From Lachnospiraceae bacterium (GTDB lineage Bacteria; Bacillota; Clostridia; Lachnospirales; Lachnospiraceae), in NCBI GenBank assembly GCA_017544705.1, contig JAFYDQ010000137.1, positions 1 to 33,537 on the forward strand: a stretch of 33,537 bases of DNA. Reading direction: 5' to 3'. This document shows positions 7,967 through 16,572 of this stretch, one piece after another. Under the pieces are notes generated by a model, which did not search any database, was not told where the DNA came from, and was given only the letters and a program-made list of their open reading frames with translations. How positions within the stretch are numbered: the first letter of the stretch is position 1; every line of letters starts with the position of its first letter. Made by a program: the position numbers and the translations under genes.

Positions 7967-8958
7967 GAGTGTTTCTCATCGGCGACTACAGGAGCGGGAC
8001 GGGTCCCGCAAATGTGACGGAACAGTATAAAAATCACATGGAACGGGTTATGGTGCAAAGAATGCGCGCAAAGCCCACGCGCGTTTTGGAACTGCTGCTT
8101 AAGATCCCGTTTTGTGATGTCATTCTGTTATCGGGACATTCCAAACAGAATATCCTGAGTATTACGATCGCACATTTCTTTCATAAAAAGGCAGCGTTTC
8201 TGATGCATGGCTGTGTGGAACATGAAAATGCGATCAACGGCGTGCCGGATCCGGACATGAACGCCACGGAGAGACAGACACTTGCCGAGGCGGATGCGGT
8301 CTATGCCGTTTCAGAACATTTTGCGCGCTGGCTAAAGACCAATTACCCGCAATATGTGGATAAGATCAGTGCCGTCCCAAACGGGATCGACCTGAACGGG
8401 AAAGCGGATCCGGATGACGGGATTTTGCGGGAAGCACACCGGGTATTATCCATCGGCGGCGGGATGCCGAGAAAGCAGATCCGCTATATCGCGGAGGCAG
8501 TCATGCTTCTTCGGCAGGATCCGGCATTTGCGGATACGGAGCTTGTCGTGATCGGTGATACCGGCCTGGATACGGACGCGATCAATGCGTTTCCCTGTGT
8601 AAAGAACCTGGGTCTTGTTCCTTTTGCAAGGTCCATGGAGTTACTGAAGCGTACGGCTTTGTTTGTACAAAACAGCTGTTTTGAAACATTCGGTCTGGCA
8701 CCTGTTGAAGCGTTGCAGATGGGCGCTTCCCTCCTGCTCAGCAAAGAGGTGGGTGCCCTGGAACTGTTCTCCGGTTTACAGGACGGGGACCTGATCGAAA
8801 ACACACGGGATCCGGATGAGATCGCGGGAAAGATCAGAAAATTATTGGAGAGCGGTAACCATGACCGGTTGCTGTCTGGCATTGATGCGGAGTCTGTTTC
8901 ATGGGATCAAAGATGCAAGTTGATGACGCAAAAATTACAGGAACTGATAAACGGATAA
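7963..8958 (+). CDS. family 4 glycosyltransferase
   Basis: A 331-residue GT-B enzyme. The N-terminal domain includes a glycine-rich donor loop (GDYRSGTGPANVT) and VYAVSEHFARWL. The linker VPNGIDL precedes the C-terminal Rossmann domain, where SIGGGMPRKQ and the EX7E motif CFETFGLAPVEALQMG (around residue 242) mark the retaining GT4 family. It starts at the ATG of an ATGA overlap with the previous gene. The next gene begins about 58 nt before this one ends. Acts at the cytoplasmic face of the membrane; sugar specificity cannot be deduced. Confidence 0.9.
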   Translation: MRVFLIGDYRSGTGPANVTEQYKNHMERVMVQRMRAKPTRVLELLLKIPFCDVILLSGHSKQNILSITIAHFFHKKAAFLMHGCVEHENAINGVPDPDMNATERQTLAEADAVYAVSEHFARWLKTNYPQYVDKISAVPNGIDLNGKADPDDGILREAHRVLSIGGGMPRKQIRYIAEAVMLLRQDPAFADTELVVIGDTGLDTDAINAFPCVKNLGLVPFARSMELLKRTALFVQNSCFETFGLAPVEALQMGASLLLSKEVGALELFSGLQDGDLIENTRDPDEIAGKIRKLLESGNHDRLLSGIDAESVSWDQRCKLMTQKLQELING

Positions 8959-10100
8959 CGGTTAAGCAGATCGTCAGCGCCCTGATCCTTTCGCTGCTCT
9001 TTCTGGGATATGCCCTGACGTTTCTGGTACCGAAATTCTACGGGATGACGGATGCCTATGTGGGCGTTTTCGTGTTTGTGATGCTCCTGCTTTTGCTGGC
9101 GGTGAACACGGATCCCGTAGGGCGGCTGAAAAAGAAGGAGAAGGATCTGATCCTGCTGCTGTTACTGCTGCTGATCTCGGGGATCAATATCCTGATCGTA
9201 CATTCCGGGAAGGGTGCCTTTTTTGTGCTTGCCGATTTCCTGCTGATCCTCTATCTGTCTGATAAGCTGGTCATAGGACGCAGGCAGGTTTTGTGGGCAG
9301 CAGGCGCCTATTTTGCACTCCTGTTTATCTGGCTGCTGTTTGTTTACCCGAAGATGTTTGCGGAGTACGGCTTCTACGGATACAACACCAACACGGCAGC
9401 GACTTTTACGATCTATACGCTGTTGTGTGCTTTCCTGTTTGTACAGATGTTCATGCAGCGTTTTGAGGCGGCGGGATTTTTTGCGGTGCTTCTGATCGTG
9501 CGCGGCGTGCAGCTCTCGCTTTATCACCGTGCCAGAGGCGCCTTTATCATGTTGGGTGTTTTTCTGCTGCTGTATTACATCGTGCCGAAAGCCTGGTGGC
9601 TGAAAAAGGCGGTATTCCGGTGTCTGTATCTTCTTGCGACACTCGGTTCCCTGCTGTTTGTGGCGCTGTACACGGTCGCAGGAACATTAGGCGTTAATTA
9701 CCGGCTGCCGTTTTTCTATAAAGAGATCTTCTCGGGCAGGGAAGAGATCTGGATGGAATTTTTCAGGCTGTTTTTGCAAAAGCCGCTTACCGGGATCGGT
9801 ACGAACGTGCAGATCAGTTCGTTTTTTGAATTTAACGTACATAATGCAATGTACAACATTTTAGTCGTTTACGGCCTGATCGCTTTTGCGGGAACACTGT
9901 GCCTGCTCTATGGCAAGTTCGAGAAGATGCGTGAAAAGGCGCTTTCGGATCGTACCGCCTACTGCGCACTGTGTATCCTGATGGCCGTATTTTTTGAATC
10001 GTTCTTTGATGTCGACCTGTTATGGGTCGATTATGCACTGAACCTGCTGTTTATCCTTTTGGTTGTGAATCATGAGCAAAATCAGGTATCTGGCCAATAA
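8901..10100 (+). CDS. wzy: O-antigen ligase/polymerase-like membrane protein (Wzy), copy 1
   Basis: A 399-residue, very hydrophobic protein with about ten to eleven predicted membrane segments and the large periplasm-side loop before the last helices that is typical of Wzy/WaaL. The loop holds FSGREEIWMEF and PLTGIGTN, the conserved segment of the Wzy_C group. Wzy joins flipped repeat units on the outer face of the membrane. ATG 8901 (CGGAG 8 nt upstream) overlaps the preceding GT4 by 58 nt; ATG 8913 is an alternative. It is clearly homologous to the product of 11527-12735: both share an ADFxLIxYLSxKLVI helix, a GYNTN loop, RxR and the SGREE loop. The flippase gene lies between the two copies. 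Confidence 0.88.
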   Translation: MGSKMQVDDAKITGTDKRITVKQIVSALILSLLFLGYALTFLVPKFYGMTDAYVGVFVFVMLLLLLAVNTDPVGRLKKKEKDLILLLLLLLISGINILIVHSGKGAFFVLADFLLILYLSDKLVIGRRQVLWAAGAYFALLFIWLLFVYPKMFAEYGFYGYNTNTAATFTIYTLLCAFLFVQMFMQRFEAAGFFAVLLIVRGVQLSLYHRARGAFIMLGVFLLLYYIVPKAWWLKKAVFRCLYLLATLGSLLFVALYTVAGTLGVNYRLPFFYKEIFSGREEIWMEFFRLFLQKPLTGIGTNVQISSFFEFNVHNAMYNILVVYGLIAFAGTLCLLYGKFEKMREKALSDRTAYCALCILMAVFFESFFDVDLLWVDYALNLLFILLVVNHEQNQVSGQ

Positions 10101-11514
10101 CATCGCGTTGTTTTCGGTCAGCAACTTTGTATCCAAAGTGCTGGTCTTTCTCTTGGTGCCGTTATATACAAATGTCCTGTCGACAAGGGAGTACGGGATC
10201 GCCGACGTGTTTCAGGTGACGCTGCTCCTGCTTGTGCCGGCACTCACGGTCAACATGGGCGAGGGCGCATTGCGCTTTGGGATCGAATACCGGGAAAAGC
10301 GCGGATCGATCCTTAGCAGCGGATTGCGCATTACCTTCCTTGCCGCAGGTGCGGTTGCGTTTTTCTGCCTTTTGGGAATGGTGTTTGTTCCGTCCGAGAT
10401 CCGCTGGTACCTCTTCCTGTTTATCTTTTTGTTTTTCACAAACGCGATGTATGAATTTCTGATCCTGTATTTTCAGGGCAGTGAGCTGGTGCCGGTGGTG
10501 GTTGTCGGCAGTATCTTCTCCACACTGACGATGATCCTCTGCAACCTGCTGTTCCTGCTGGTCTTTAAGATCGGATTAAACGGCTATCTGTTTTCGCAGA
10601 TGATCGCCTTCGGGGCTGCGGCTCTGCTCATGCTCCTTCTCGGGCTGTCCAAACAGAGACAGGCGGATGATTTTGAAATCCGGCGGGATAAGGATACGGA
10701 ACGGACCATGCTCTCGTACGGGAAACCGCTGATCCTTTATTCCACGGGAAGCTGGATCAACAATGCCGCAGACCGGTATCTGGTGCTTTTCCTGTGTGGC
10801 GCTTCCGTGAACGGATTATACGGTGTGGCCTATAAGATCCCGGCGATCCTGATGGTGTTCCAGCGGATCTTCGCACAGGCCTGGCAGATGTCGGCAACAA
10901 AGAGTTATCAGGATGAAAAGAGTGCCGAATTCTTTTCGCTCATGTATACGTGCTATCACACCTTTATGGTGATCGGCTGTGCGCTTTTGATCCTCATCCT
11001 GCGCCCGCTGGCGGCATTGATGTTCCTGAAGGATTTTCATGAGGCATGGATGTTTGTGCCCCCGCTCCTGATCTCCGTGATCTTCGGGGCACTGACGGGA
11101 TTTTTGGGATCGATCTGCCTGGCGCATAAGGACTCAAAATCCATGGGGATCGCAACAGGGTGCGGAGCAGCGCTCAACGTGATCTTAAACCTGCTCCTGA
11201 TCCCGAAAATGGGTGCGATGGGTGCGGCGATCGCAACGGCCGTATCCTATTTCACGATGTACTTTGCGGCACTTCTGATCACACGGAAATATGTGAAGAT
11301 CCGTGCGCGTTTTGTCAGGGATTACGCGGCATATGCGCTGCTTGCCGCAGAAGCCGTCCTGCTGATCACGCTTCGGGAAGGCCTGCTTTGTTACCTGCTG
11401 CTTGCGCTGATCGTGACGATCTTATTTTTCCTGCATATTGAGGAAGTGCAAACAATCTTTAAGAAATTCCTTTCGGTATTGCCCATAGGGCGGAAACCGG
11501 AAAATAACACATAA
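10072..11514 (+). CDS. wzx: polysaccharide flippase (Wzx), copy 1
   Basis: A 480-residue polytopic protein of the polysaccharide-transport (PST/MOP) family, about 12 to 14 helices. The N-terminus has the FSVSNFVSKVLVFLLVPLYT helix followed by LSTREYGIADVFQ, the most conserved stretch of Wzx proteins, and the middle has WINNAADRYLVLFLCG. It would flip undecaprenyl-diphosphate-linked repeat units to the outer leaflet. The ATG at 10072 lies inside the end of the preceding polymerase gene (29-nt overlap). A second, clearly different flippase is at 29062-30531. Confidence 0.93.
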   Translation: MSKIRYLANNIALFSVSNFVSKVLVFLLVPLYTNVLSTREYGIADVFQVTLLLLVPALTVNMGEGALRFGIEYREKRGSILSSGLRITFLAAGAVAFFCLLGMVFVPSEIRWYLFLFIFLFFTNAMYEFLILYFQGSELVPVVVVGSIFSTLTMILCNLLFLLVFKIGLNGYLFSQMIAFGAAALLMLLLGLSKQRQADDFEIRRDKDTERTMLSYGKPLILYSTGSWINNAADRYLVLFLCGASVNGLYGVAYKIPAILMVFQRIFAQAWQMSATKSYQDEKSAEFFSLMYTCYHTFMVIGCALLILILRPLAALMFLKDFHEAWMFVPPLLISVIFGALTGFLGSICLAHKDSKSMGIATGCGAALNVILNLLLIPKMGAMGAAIATAVSYFTMYFAALLITRKYVKIRARFVRDYAAYALLAAEAVLLITLREGLLCYLLLALIVTILFFLHIEEVQTIFKKFLSVLPIGRKPENNT

Positions 11515-11526
11515 ACGGAACAAAAT

Positions 11527-12735
11527 ATGATCTCTGAAAAAAGAAAAAATGCGGCCGCGATCCTGCTTTTGTTAAGCATCGTGATCATGACCGCCGCAGA
11601 ATGGAATTTTTATACCTGGTATGAAGCCGTCACGCCATACGGAACGCTGTTTGCATCCGTTATGCTCATGGCGTGCTTTTTCTGTCTGACCAATGTCAGG
11701 GACGCGTTGCATGACCCTGTTTTCTGGCTGATGGCTGTCACGGATGCGATCGCCCTGTTAAATCTGTTTCTGATCCGGTCGCATTTCGGCGCGATCCTAA
11801 CGATCGCGGACTTTATGCTGATCTGTTATCTGAGTAATAAACTGGTGATTCCGAAGAAATTATTCGTATGGTCACTGGTGCTTGTTGCCTTTTTCTTTTT
11901 CTACTGGACGATCGATGTCAAAGGCTATTTTAAGGGCTATAACACCAATTACGGGGGCCTGATCCTGATCAGCGGGTTCTGTTTCCTGATGATCCTCGTG
12001 GAGTATATCAGGGGCAGATTAAGGGAGCGGGATGATAAAAAAGGGAAGATCCTGCTGTGGGTCCTGCTTGCCTGCCAGCTGTTCTTTTTTGCGCTCGGCT
12101 ACAATATCATCGCATGGTACAGGAGCCGCTGCGCCCTTGTCGGCTGGGTTGTTGCAACCGTGATGATCCTGCTTCCGAAGAAGATCTGGAAAAGCCGGGT
12201 GTTCTATGCTCTGGCATGCTTTTTCCTGACATTCGGGGCCGTTCTGGTGTCAGCCGTTTACGTGTGGCTGCAGAAGATGAAGGATGTGTTTGAAATCCAG
12301 ATCTTCTACAAGGACATTCTGTCCGGAAGAGAAGAACTGTGGGGAGAACTGTGGAGCGCTTATCTGAAGCATCCCATTACGGGGATCGGAAGCGCTTATG
12401 AAATGAAACTCAGCTATATGCGCGGTGCGTTCGAGGTGCATAACGGCTTGCTGGACCTGCTGTTCGTACACGGCCTTCCGGTCTTTATCGCGGCGTGCGT
12501 ATTTCTGTTTTTCCGTCTGCTGTCGCTTCGGGAATGCGTGGCGGGTGACAAGATCGGAAAATATATCTTTGCGGCAATGGCAGCGATCCTTTGCACGTCG
12601 TTCTTTGAGAACTTCGTGATCGTTCCGCCGTTTTCGCTGATCTTTTTGCTCCTTTTTGCCCTGATGAACACGCGCATCTCATATCTTTCCGACGATGTAC
12701 GCGGGACTAGGCGGGAAGGCGAAAATTTGGTATAA
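11527..12735 (+). CDS. wzy: O-antigen ligase/polymerase-like membrane protein (Wzy), copy 2
   Basis: A 402-residue polytopic protein with the same plan as the 8901-10100 product. Matching landmarks in order are LTIADFMLICYLSNKLVI, KGYNTNYGG, the YRSRCA loop with a positively charged pair, and YKDILSGREELW followed by PITGIGS. The two are paralogues of moderate identity (by eye strongest in the last outer loop), so this is an old duplication or two acquired genes rather than a recent copy. It presumably polymerises, or ligates, lipid-linked repeat units. Its TAA stop (12733-12735) is embedded in a strong TATAAT box that may drive the next gene. Confidence 0.87.
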   Translation: MISEKRKNAAAILLLLSIVIMTAAEWNFYTWYEAVTPYGTLFASVMLMACFFCLTNVRDALHDPVFWLMAVTDAIALLNLFLIRSHFGAILTIADFMLICYLSNKLVIPKKLFVWSLVLVAFFFFYWTIDVKGYFKGYNTNYGGLILISGFCFLMILVEYIRGRLRERDDKKGKILLWVLLACQLFFFALGYNIIAWYRSRCALVGWVVATVMILLPKKIWKSRVFYALACFFLTFGAVLVSAVYVWLQKMKDVFEIQIFYKDILSGREELWGELWSAYLKHPITGIGSAYEMKLSYMRGAFEVHNGLLDLLFVHGLPVFIAACVFLFFRLLSLRECVAGDKIGKYIFAAMAAILCTSFFENFVIVPPFSLIFLLLFALMNTRISYLSDDVRGTRREGENLV

Positions 12736-12736
12736 T
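12728..12736 (+). promoter_or_regulatory. putative internal extended -10 promoter
   Basis: TGGTATAAT at 12728-12736 is a perfect TGn-extended -10 box overlapping the stop codon of the second polymerase gene, in the first real intergenic gap after the operon start. No clear -35 box is seen 17 nt upstream (near 12708). Transcription starting around 12743 would give a leader of about 74 nt ahead of the dehydratase gene. Confidence 0.45.
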
Positions 12737-12752
12737 AGATTGATTAAGGTTT

Positions 12753-12800
12753 TATGAATAAGATTTGCATTCGGCGCATAGTGCTTTCGTCGAATTCATA
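12753..12800 (+). repeat. inverted repeat in the leader of the 4,6-dehydratase gene
   Basis: TATGAAT (12753-12759) and ATTCATA (12794-12800) are perfect inverted 7-bp arms enclosing 34 nt. An alternative pairing ATTCG (12769-12773) with CGAAT (12791-12795) shares bases with it. No T-run follows, so this is not an intrinsic terminator. It could be an operator site or an mRNA stem just before the ribosome binding site CGGAG near 12808. Such short arms may be chance. Confidence 0.3.
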
Positions 12801-12816
12801 GATTCATCGGAGTATC

Positions 12817-14730
12817 ATGAAAGATAAATGGATGCAAAATAAACAGATCACGATCCGCAGGATTGTCCTGATCATATATGATGCGGTGGCGGTGGCACTG
12901 GCGACGTATCTCGGGCTGATCGCCCGCTTTGATTTCAGGCCGGGCGACATTGCGGATCCGCGGTTTACGGAGACTGCATGGAACTATCTCCCCATCAGCA
13001 TCGCGCTGACGATCGTGATCTTCTGGATCTTTAAAATGTACCAGAGCCTGTGGGAGTTCGCGGGAACGCACGAAGTGGTCAATATGGGGATTGCCTGCTT
13101 TGTATCCGCCTTTTCCCAAATGCTCATCGTACATGTCATCTTAGGGTGGAGTTACCCCAGAAGTTCTTATGTATTTTACGGTGGCTTTCTGCTCGTGCTG
13201 GTGGCGATCAGCAGGTTCTTCTACAGAGCCCTGCGTGCGTTTGTGGAAAAGCGAACCGCGGGAGCGCAGGCAGTCAACGTCATGGTCATCGGTGCCGGGG
13301 AAGCGGGCAATTCCCTGATCCGCGAAATGCGTACTTCCAGCTATATCCAGAAGAACGCCCTGTGCGTGATCGATGATGACCGCAGCAAGACCGGCAGTTA
13401 TATCCATGGTGTGAAGGTTGTCGGTACCAGGGAGACGATCCTGGAAAATGTCGCCAAATATCATATCGACGAGATCATCATCGCGATGCCTTCCGCACCG
13501 AAGGCAACCGTCCGTGAGATCCTGGAAATCTGTAAGCAGACCAAATGCGAACTGAAGACACTGCCGGGCATCTATCAGCTGGTAAACGGCGAGGTCAATG
13601 TATCCCAGTTACGGAAAGTGGATGTTGCGGACCTTCTTGGCAGGGAACAGATCCGGGTCGATCTGGATTCCATCATGGGTTATGTGCAGAATAAAGTGGT
13701 GCTGGTTACGGGCGGAGGCGGTTCGATCGGATCGGAGCTCTGCAGACAGCTGGCATCCAATCATCCGAAAATGCTGATCATTTTCGACATTTACGAGAAC
13801 GGCGCCTATGACATCCAGCAGGAATTGCGCAGGTCCCATCCGGAATTGAAACTGGAGGTTCTGATCGGTTCCGTCAGAAACGGCAGACGTGTCAACCGGA
13901 TCTTTGAAACCTATCATCCCGATATCATTTATCATGCGGCTGCGCACAAACACGTGCCGCTCATGGAAGACAGCCCGAACGAGGCGATCAAGAACAATGT
14001 CCTCGGCACCTGGAAGGTTGCCGAAGCTGCCGTAACCTACGGGGCAGAGAAATTTGTCATGATCTCCACGGATAAAGCGGTGAACCCTACGAACATCATG
14101 GGGGCCAGCAAGCGGATCTGTGAAATGATCGTGCAGGCTTACAACGGAAGAGGCAATACGGATTTCGTGGCAGTGCGTTTCGGAAACGTGCTGGGCAGTA
14201 ACGGCAGCGTGATCCCGCTGTTCAAGAAACAGATCGCGGAGGGCGGTCCGGTCACGGTCACACACCCGAACATCATCCGGTACTTTATGACGATCCCCGA
14301 AGCGGTATCGCTGGTCCTGCAGGCAGGTGCCTATGCCAAAGGCGGAGAGATCTTCGTCCTGGAAATGGGAGAACCCGTCAGGATCCTGGATCTTGCCATG
14401 AACCTGATCCGCTTATCCGGATATGTGCCGGGAGAAGATATCCAGATCAAATTCACCGGTCTGCGCCCGGGTGAAAAACTCTATGAGGAGATGCTCATGG
14501 AGGAGGAAGGGATGCAGGAGACCGCCAACAAGCTGATCCATATCGGCCGGCCGATTGAATTTGATGAAGAGGAATTCTTTGAACAGCTGAACGAACTGAA
14601 GGAAGAAGCATATGATGAGGCGGATGCGGAAGCGATCCGCACCTGGGTGAAAAAACTGGTACCGACCTACCGCCTGAAGACGGAAGAGAAGCATCCGATC
14701 GTGGATTCCGCAGTACATATCAACGACTAA
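12817..14730 (+). CDS. membrane-bound UDP-GlcNAc 4,6-dehydratase (PglF/EpsC/CapD type)
   Basis: The 637-residue length and layout are those of the long NDP-sugar dehydratases: four N-terminal helices (roughly residues 10-30, 45-67, 80-100 and 105-125), a first Rossmann domain (VIGAGEAGNSLI), then the catalytic SDR domain with VTGGGGSIGSEL near residue 298. The usual YxxxK is replaced by STDKAVNPTNIMGASKR near residue 416, as in PglF and WbpM. These enzymes make UDP-2-acetamido-2,6-dideoxy-alpha-D-xylo-4-hexulose from UDP-GlcNAc. RFGNVLGSNGSVIP and RPGEKLYEE are further family signatures. The 4-keto product is the substrate for the aminotransferase encoded next. First gene after the likely internal promoter. 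Confidence 0.93.
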   Translation: MKDKWMQNKQITIRRIVLIIYDAVAVALATYLGLIARFDFRPGDIADPRFTETAWNYLPISIALTIVIFWIFKMYQSLWEFAGTHEVVNMGIACFVSAFSQMLIVHVILGWSYPRSSYVFYGGFLLVLVAISRFFYRALRAFVEKRTAGAQAVNVMVIGAGEAGNSLIREMRTSSYIQKNALCVIDDDRSKTGSYIHGVKVVGTRETILENVAKYHIDEIIIAMPSAPKATVREILEICKQTKCELKTLPGIYQLVNGEVNVSQLRKVDVADLLGREQIRVDLDSIMGYVQNKVVLVTGGGGSIGSELCRQLASNHPKMLIIFDIYENGAYDIQQELRRSHPELKLEVLIGSVRNGRRVNRIFETYHPDIIYHAAAHKHVPLMEDSPNEAIKNNVLGTWKVAEAAVTYGAEKFVMISTDKAVNPTNIMGASKRICEMIVQAYNGRGNTDFVAVRFGNVLGSNGSVIPLFKKQIAEGGPVTVTHPNIIRYFMTIPEAVSLVLQAGAYAKGGEIFVLEMGEPVRILDLAMNLIRLSGYVPGEDIQIKFTGLRPGEKLYEEMLMEEEGMQETANKLIHIGRPIEFDEEEFFEQLNELKEEAYDEADAEAIRTWVKKLVPTYRLKTEEKHPIVDSAVHIND

Positions 14731-14755
14731 ACAAAACGGAGAGAAGAAGGACATC

Positions 14756-15883
14756 ATGAGAGACAGGATTTATTTATCTTCCCCGACCATGCATGGGGAA
14801 GAATTGCAATACATCCACGAGGCATTTGATACCAACTGGGTCGCACCGCTTGGCCCGAACGTGGACGCATTTGAAAAGGAATTTGCGGCATACCTCGGAG
14901 AGGGTGTCCATACGGCGGCACTTTCCGCGGGAAGCGCGGCGATCCATCTGGCCATGATCTTAAACGGTGTCGGCAGGGACGATATCGTGTTCGGATCGGA
15001 CTTAACATTTGCCGCGACCGTAAACCCGATCACCTATCTGGGTGCAAAGCCTGTATTTATCGACAGCGAACGGGAAAGCTGGAACATGGACCCGGAAGCA
15101 CTTAAAAAAGCCTTTACGCTTTATCCCAATGTCAAGGCGGTGATCTATGCCAATCTCTACGGCACGCCGGCAAAGCTTGATGAGATCAGTGCGATCTGCA
15201 GGGAGCATCAGGTTCCGTTCATCGAAGATGCGGCGGAATCCCTTGGCGCGACGTTGCACGGAAAGCAGACGGGTCTGTTCGGTGATATCGGGATCTATTC
15301 CTTTAACGGCAATAAGATCATTACCACCTCGGGTGGCGGCATGCTGGCCAGCAAAGACGAGGCAATCACGAAAAAGGCAACCTTCCTTGCCACACAGGCC
15401 AGGGAAAAAGCCAGACATTACGAACATAAGGAGATCGGATTCAACTACCGCATGAGTAATGTGGTGGCCGGGATCGGCAGGGGACAGCTCCTGCACCTTG
15501 ACGAACATATCGCGGCCAAGAAGAAGATCTATGAACAGTATACGGAAGCTTTTGCGGATATTCCGCAGATTCACATGAACCCGTACTTAAAAGACAGCGA
15601 ACCCAATTTCTGGTTAAGCTGCATGACGATCGATCCGGACTGCAAGGTGAAACCGCTTGCCATCATGGAGGCGTTTGATGCGGAAAATATCGAATGCAGG
15701 CCGATCTGGAAGCCGATGCATATGCAGCCTGTCTATGCGGAAAATGATTTTGTCAAAGTGACGGATGGCATGAGTGTTTCGGAGGAAGTATTCAAAGACG
15801 GATTATGCCTGCCCTCCGACATCAAGAATACACCGGAAGATATGGAACGCATCATCGGAATCGTCAGGAGCTTCTTCGCATAA
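14756..15883 (+). CDS. DegT/DnrJ/EryC1-family sugar 4-aminotransferase (PglE/EpsN type)
   Basis: The 375-residue PLP enzyme has the DegT family's SAGSAAIHLAM segment, FIEDAAES (D158 contacts the PLP ring nitrogen) and the Schiff-base lysine K187 in YSFNGNKIIT followed by SGGGML. The start MRDRIYLSSPTMHGEE is nearly diagnostic for PglE/EpsN relatives, which convert UDP-4-keto-6-deoxy-GlcNAc to the UDP-4-amino sugar using glutamate. Starts at ATG 14756 with AGAAGG upstream, 25 nt after the dehydratase. In the C. jejuni and B. subtilis pathways the next step is an N-acetyltransferase (PglD/EpsM). None is present in this window. Confidence 0.92.
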   Translation: MRDRIYLSSPTMHGEELQYIHEAFDTNWVAPLGPNVDAFEKEFAAYLGEGVHTAALSAGSAAIHLAMILNGVGRDDIVFGSDLTFAATVNPITYLGAKPVFIDSERESWNMDPEALKKAFTLYPNVKAVIYANLYGTPAKLDEISAICREHQVPFIEDAAESLGATLHGKQTGLFGDIGIYSFNGNKIITTSGGGMLASKDEAITKKATFLATQAREKARHYEHKEIGFNYRMSNVVAGIGRGQLLHLDEHIAAKKKIYEQYTEAFADIPQIHMNPYLKDSEPNFWLSCMTIDPDCKVKPLAIMEAFDAENIECRPIWKPMHMQPVYAENDFVKVTDGMSVSEEVFKDGLCLPSDIKNTPEDMERIIGIVRSFFA

Positions 15884-15897
15884 TCTATGCCCGTTTT

Positions 15898-16572
15898 GTG
15901 AAACGATTACTGGATATCCTGATCTCGGCAGTCATGATCCTTCTGCTTTGCTGGCTGTATGCGATTGTTGCACTTTTGGTCAGATGGAAACTGGGCAGTC
16001 CCGTGATCTTCCATCAGGACCGGCCGGGAAGGGACGGTCGGATCTTTCCGATGTACAAATTCCGTTCCATGTCGGATGCGCGGGACGAGAATGGAAATCT
16101 GTTACCGGATGAGGACCGGCTGACATCGTTTGGGAAAAAGCTGCGCGCCAGCAGCCTGGACGAGCTGCCGGAACTGTTCAATATCCTGAAGGGCGATATG
16201 AGCCTGATCGGCCCAAGGCCGCTTTTGATCCGTTATCTGCCTTACTATACCAAAGAAGAATTCAGACGGCATGATGTGCGTCCCGGCCTTACGGGACTGG
16301 CGCAGGTGAACGGCAGGAATGCTCTGAACTGGGAAGACCGTTTTCGCTATGATCTGATGTACGTCGATCACCTGACGTTTGCGATGGATTTAAAGATCAT
16401 TTTCATGACTGTCGGCAAAGTCCTCAAGGGATCGGGCTCCCTTTCGGGTGCCGCCCAGACCGTCGCCGACTTCGACGCCTACCGCGAGGATCAACTTCAT
16501 CAGGGTTTGATCAGTAAGGAAAATCTGCAGTTCAGCGAAACTCGTTCTGAGTATTTGTCACATATTACGTAG
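15898..16572 (+). CDS. short phosphoglycosyl transferase (PglC/EpsL type)
   Basis: A monotopic initiating transferase that moves a phospho-sugar from UDP-sugar to undecaprenyl phosphate. Seen are KRLLDIL with one hydrophobic re-entrant helix, VIFHQDRPGRDGRIFPMYKFRSMSD (in parts), the catalytic Asp-Glu of SLDELPELFN, SLIGPRPLLIRYLPYY and RPGLTGLAQVNGRN. The LLIRYLPYY and ALNWEDRF segments point to the PglC group acting on diNAcBac-like sugars, agreeing with the two genes before it. The start is uncertain. GTG 15898 is the nearest accepted codon, but the only good ribosome binding site (AGGAG, 15866-15870) fits ATA 15880 or ATC 15883, which would add IYARF as homologues have. ATG 15805 overlaps the upstream gene by 79 nt. 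The C-terminal tail is encoded by a repeat copy (see 16531-16672). Confidence 0.88.
   Translation: MKRLLDILISAVMILLLCWLYAIVALLVRWKLGSPVIFHQDRPGRDGRIFPMYKFRSMSDARDENGNLLPDEDRLTSFGKKLRASSLDELPELFNILKGDMSLIGPRPLLIRYLPYYTKEEFRRHDVRPGLTGLAQVNGRNALNWEDRFRYDLMYVDHLTFAMDLKIIFMTVGKVLKGSGSLSGAAQTVADFDAYREDQLHQGLISKENLQFSETRSEYLSHIT

Noticed and set aside
12753..12800. Intrinsic terminator before the dehydratase gene
   Set aside because: The stem is only 7 bp with a 34-nt loop and there is no T-run after it.
15805..15897. ATG 15805 as start of the PglC-type gene
   Set aside because: It would overlap the aminotransferase by 79 nt and add polar residues (MPALRHQEY...) not expected before the membrane segment.
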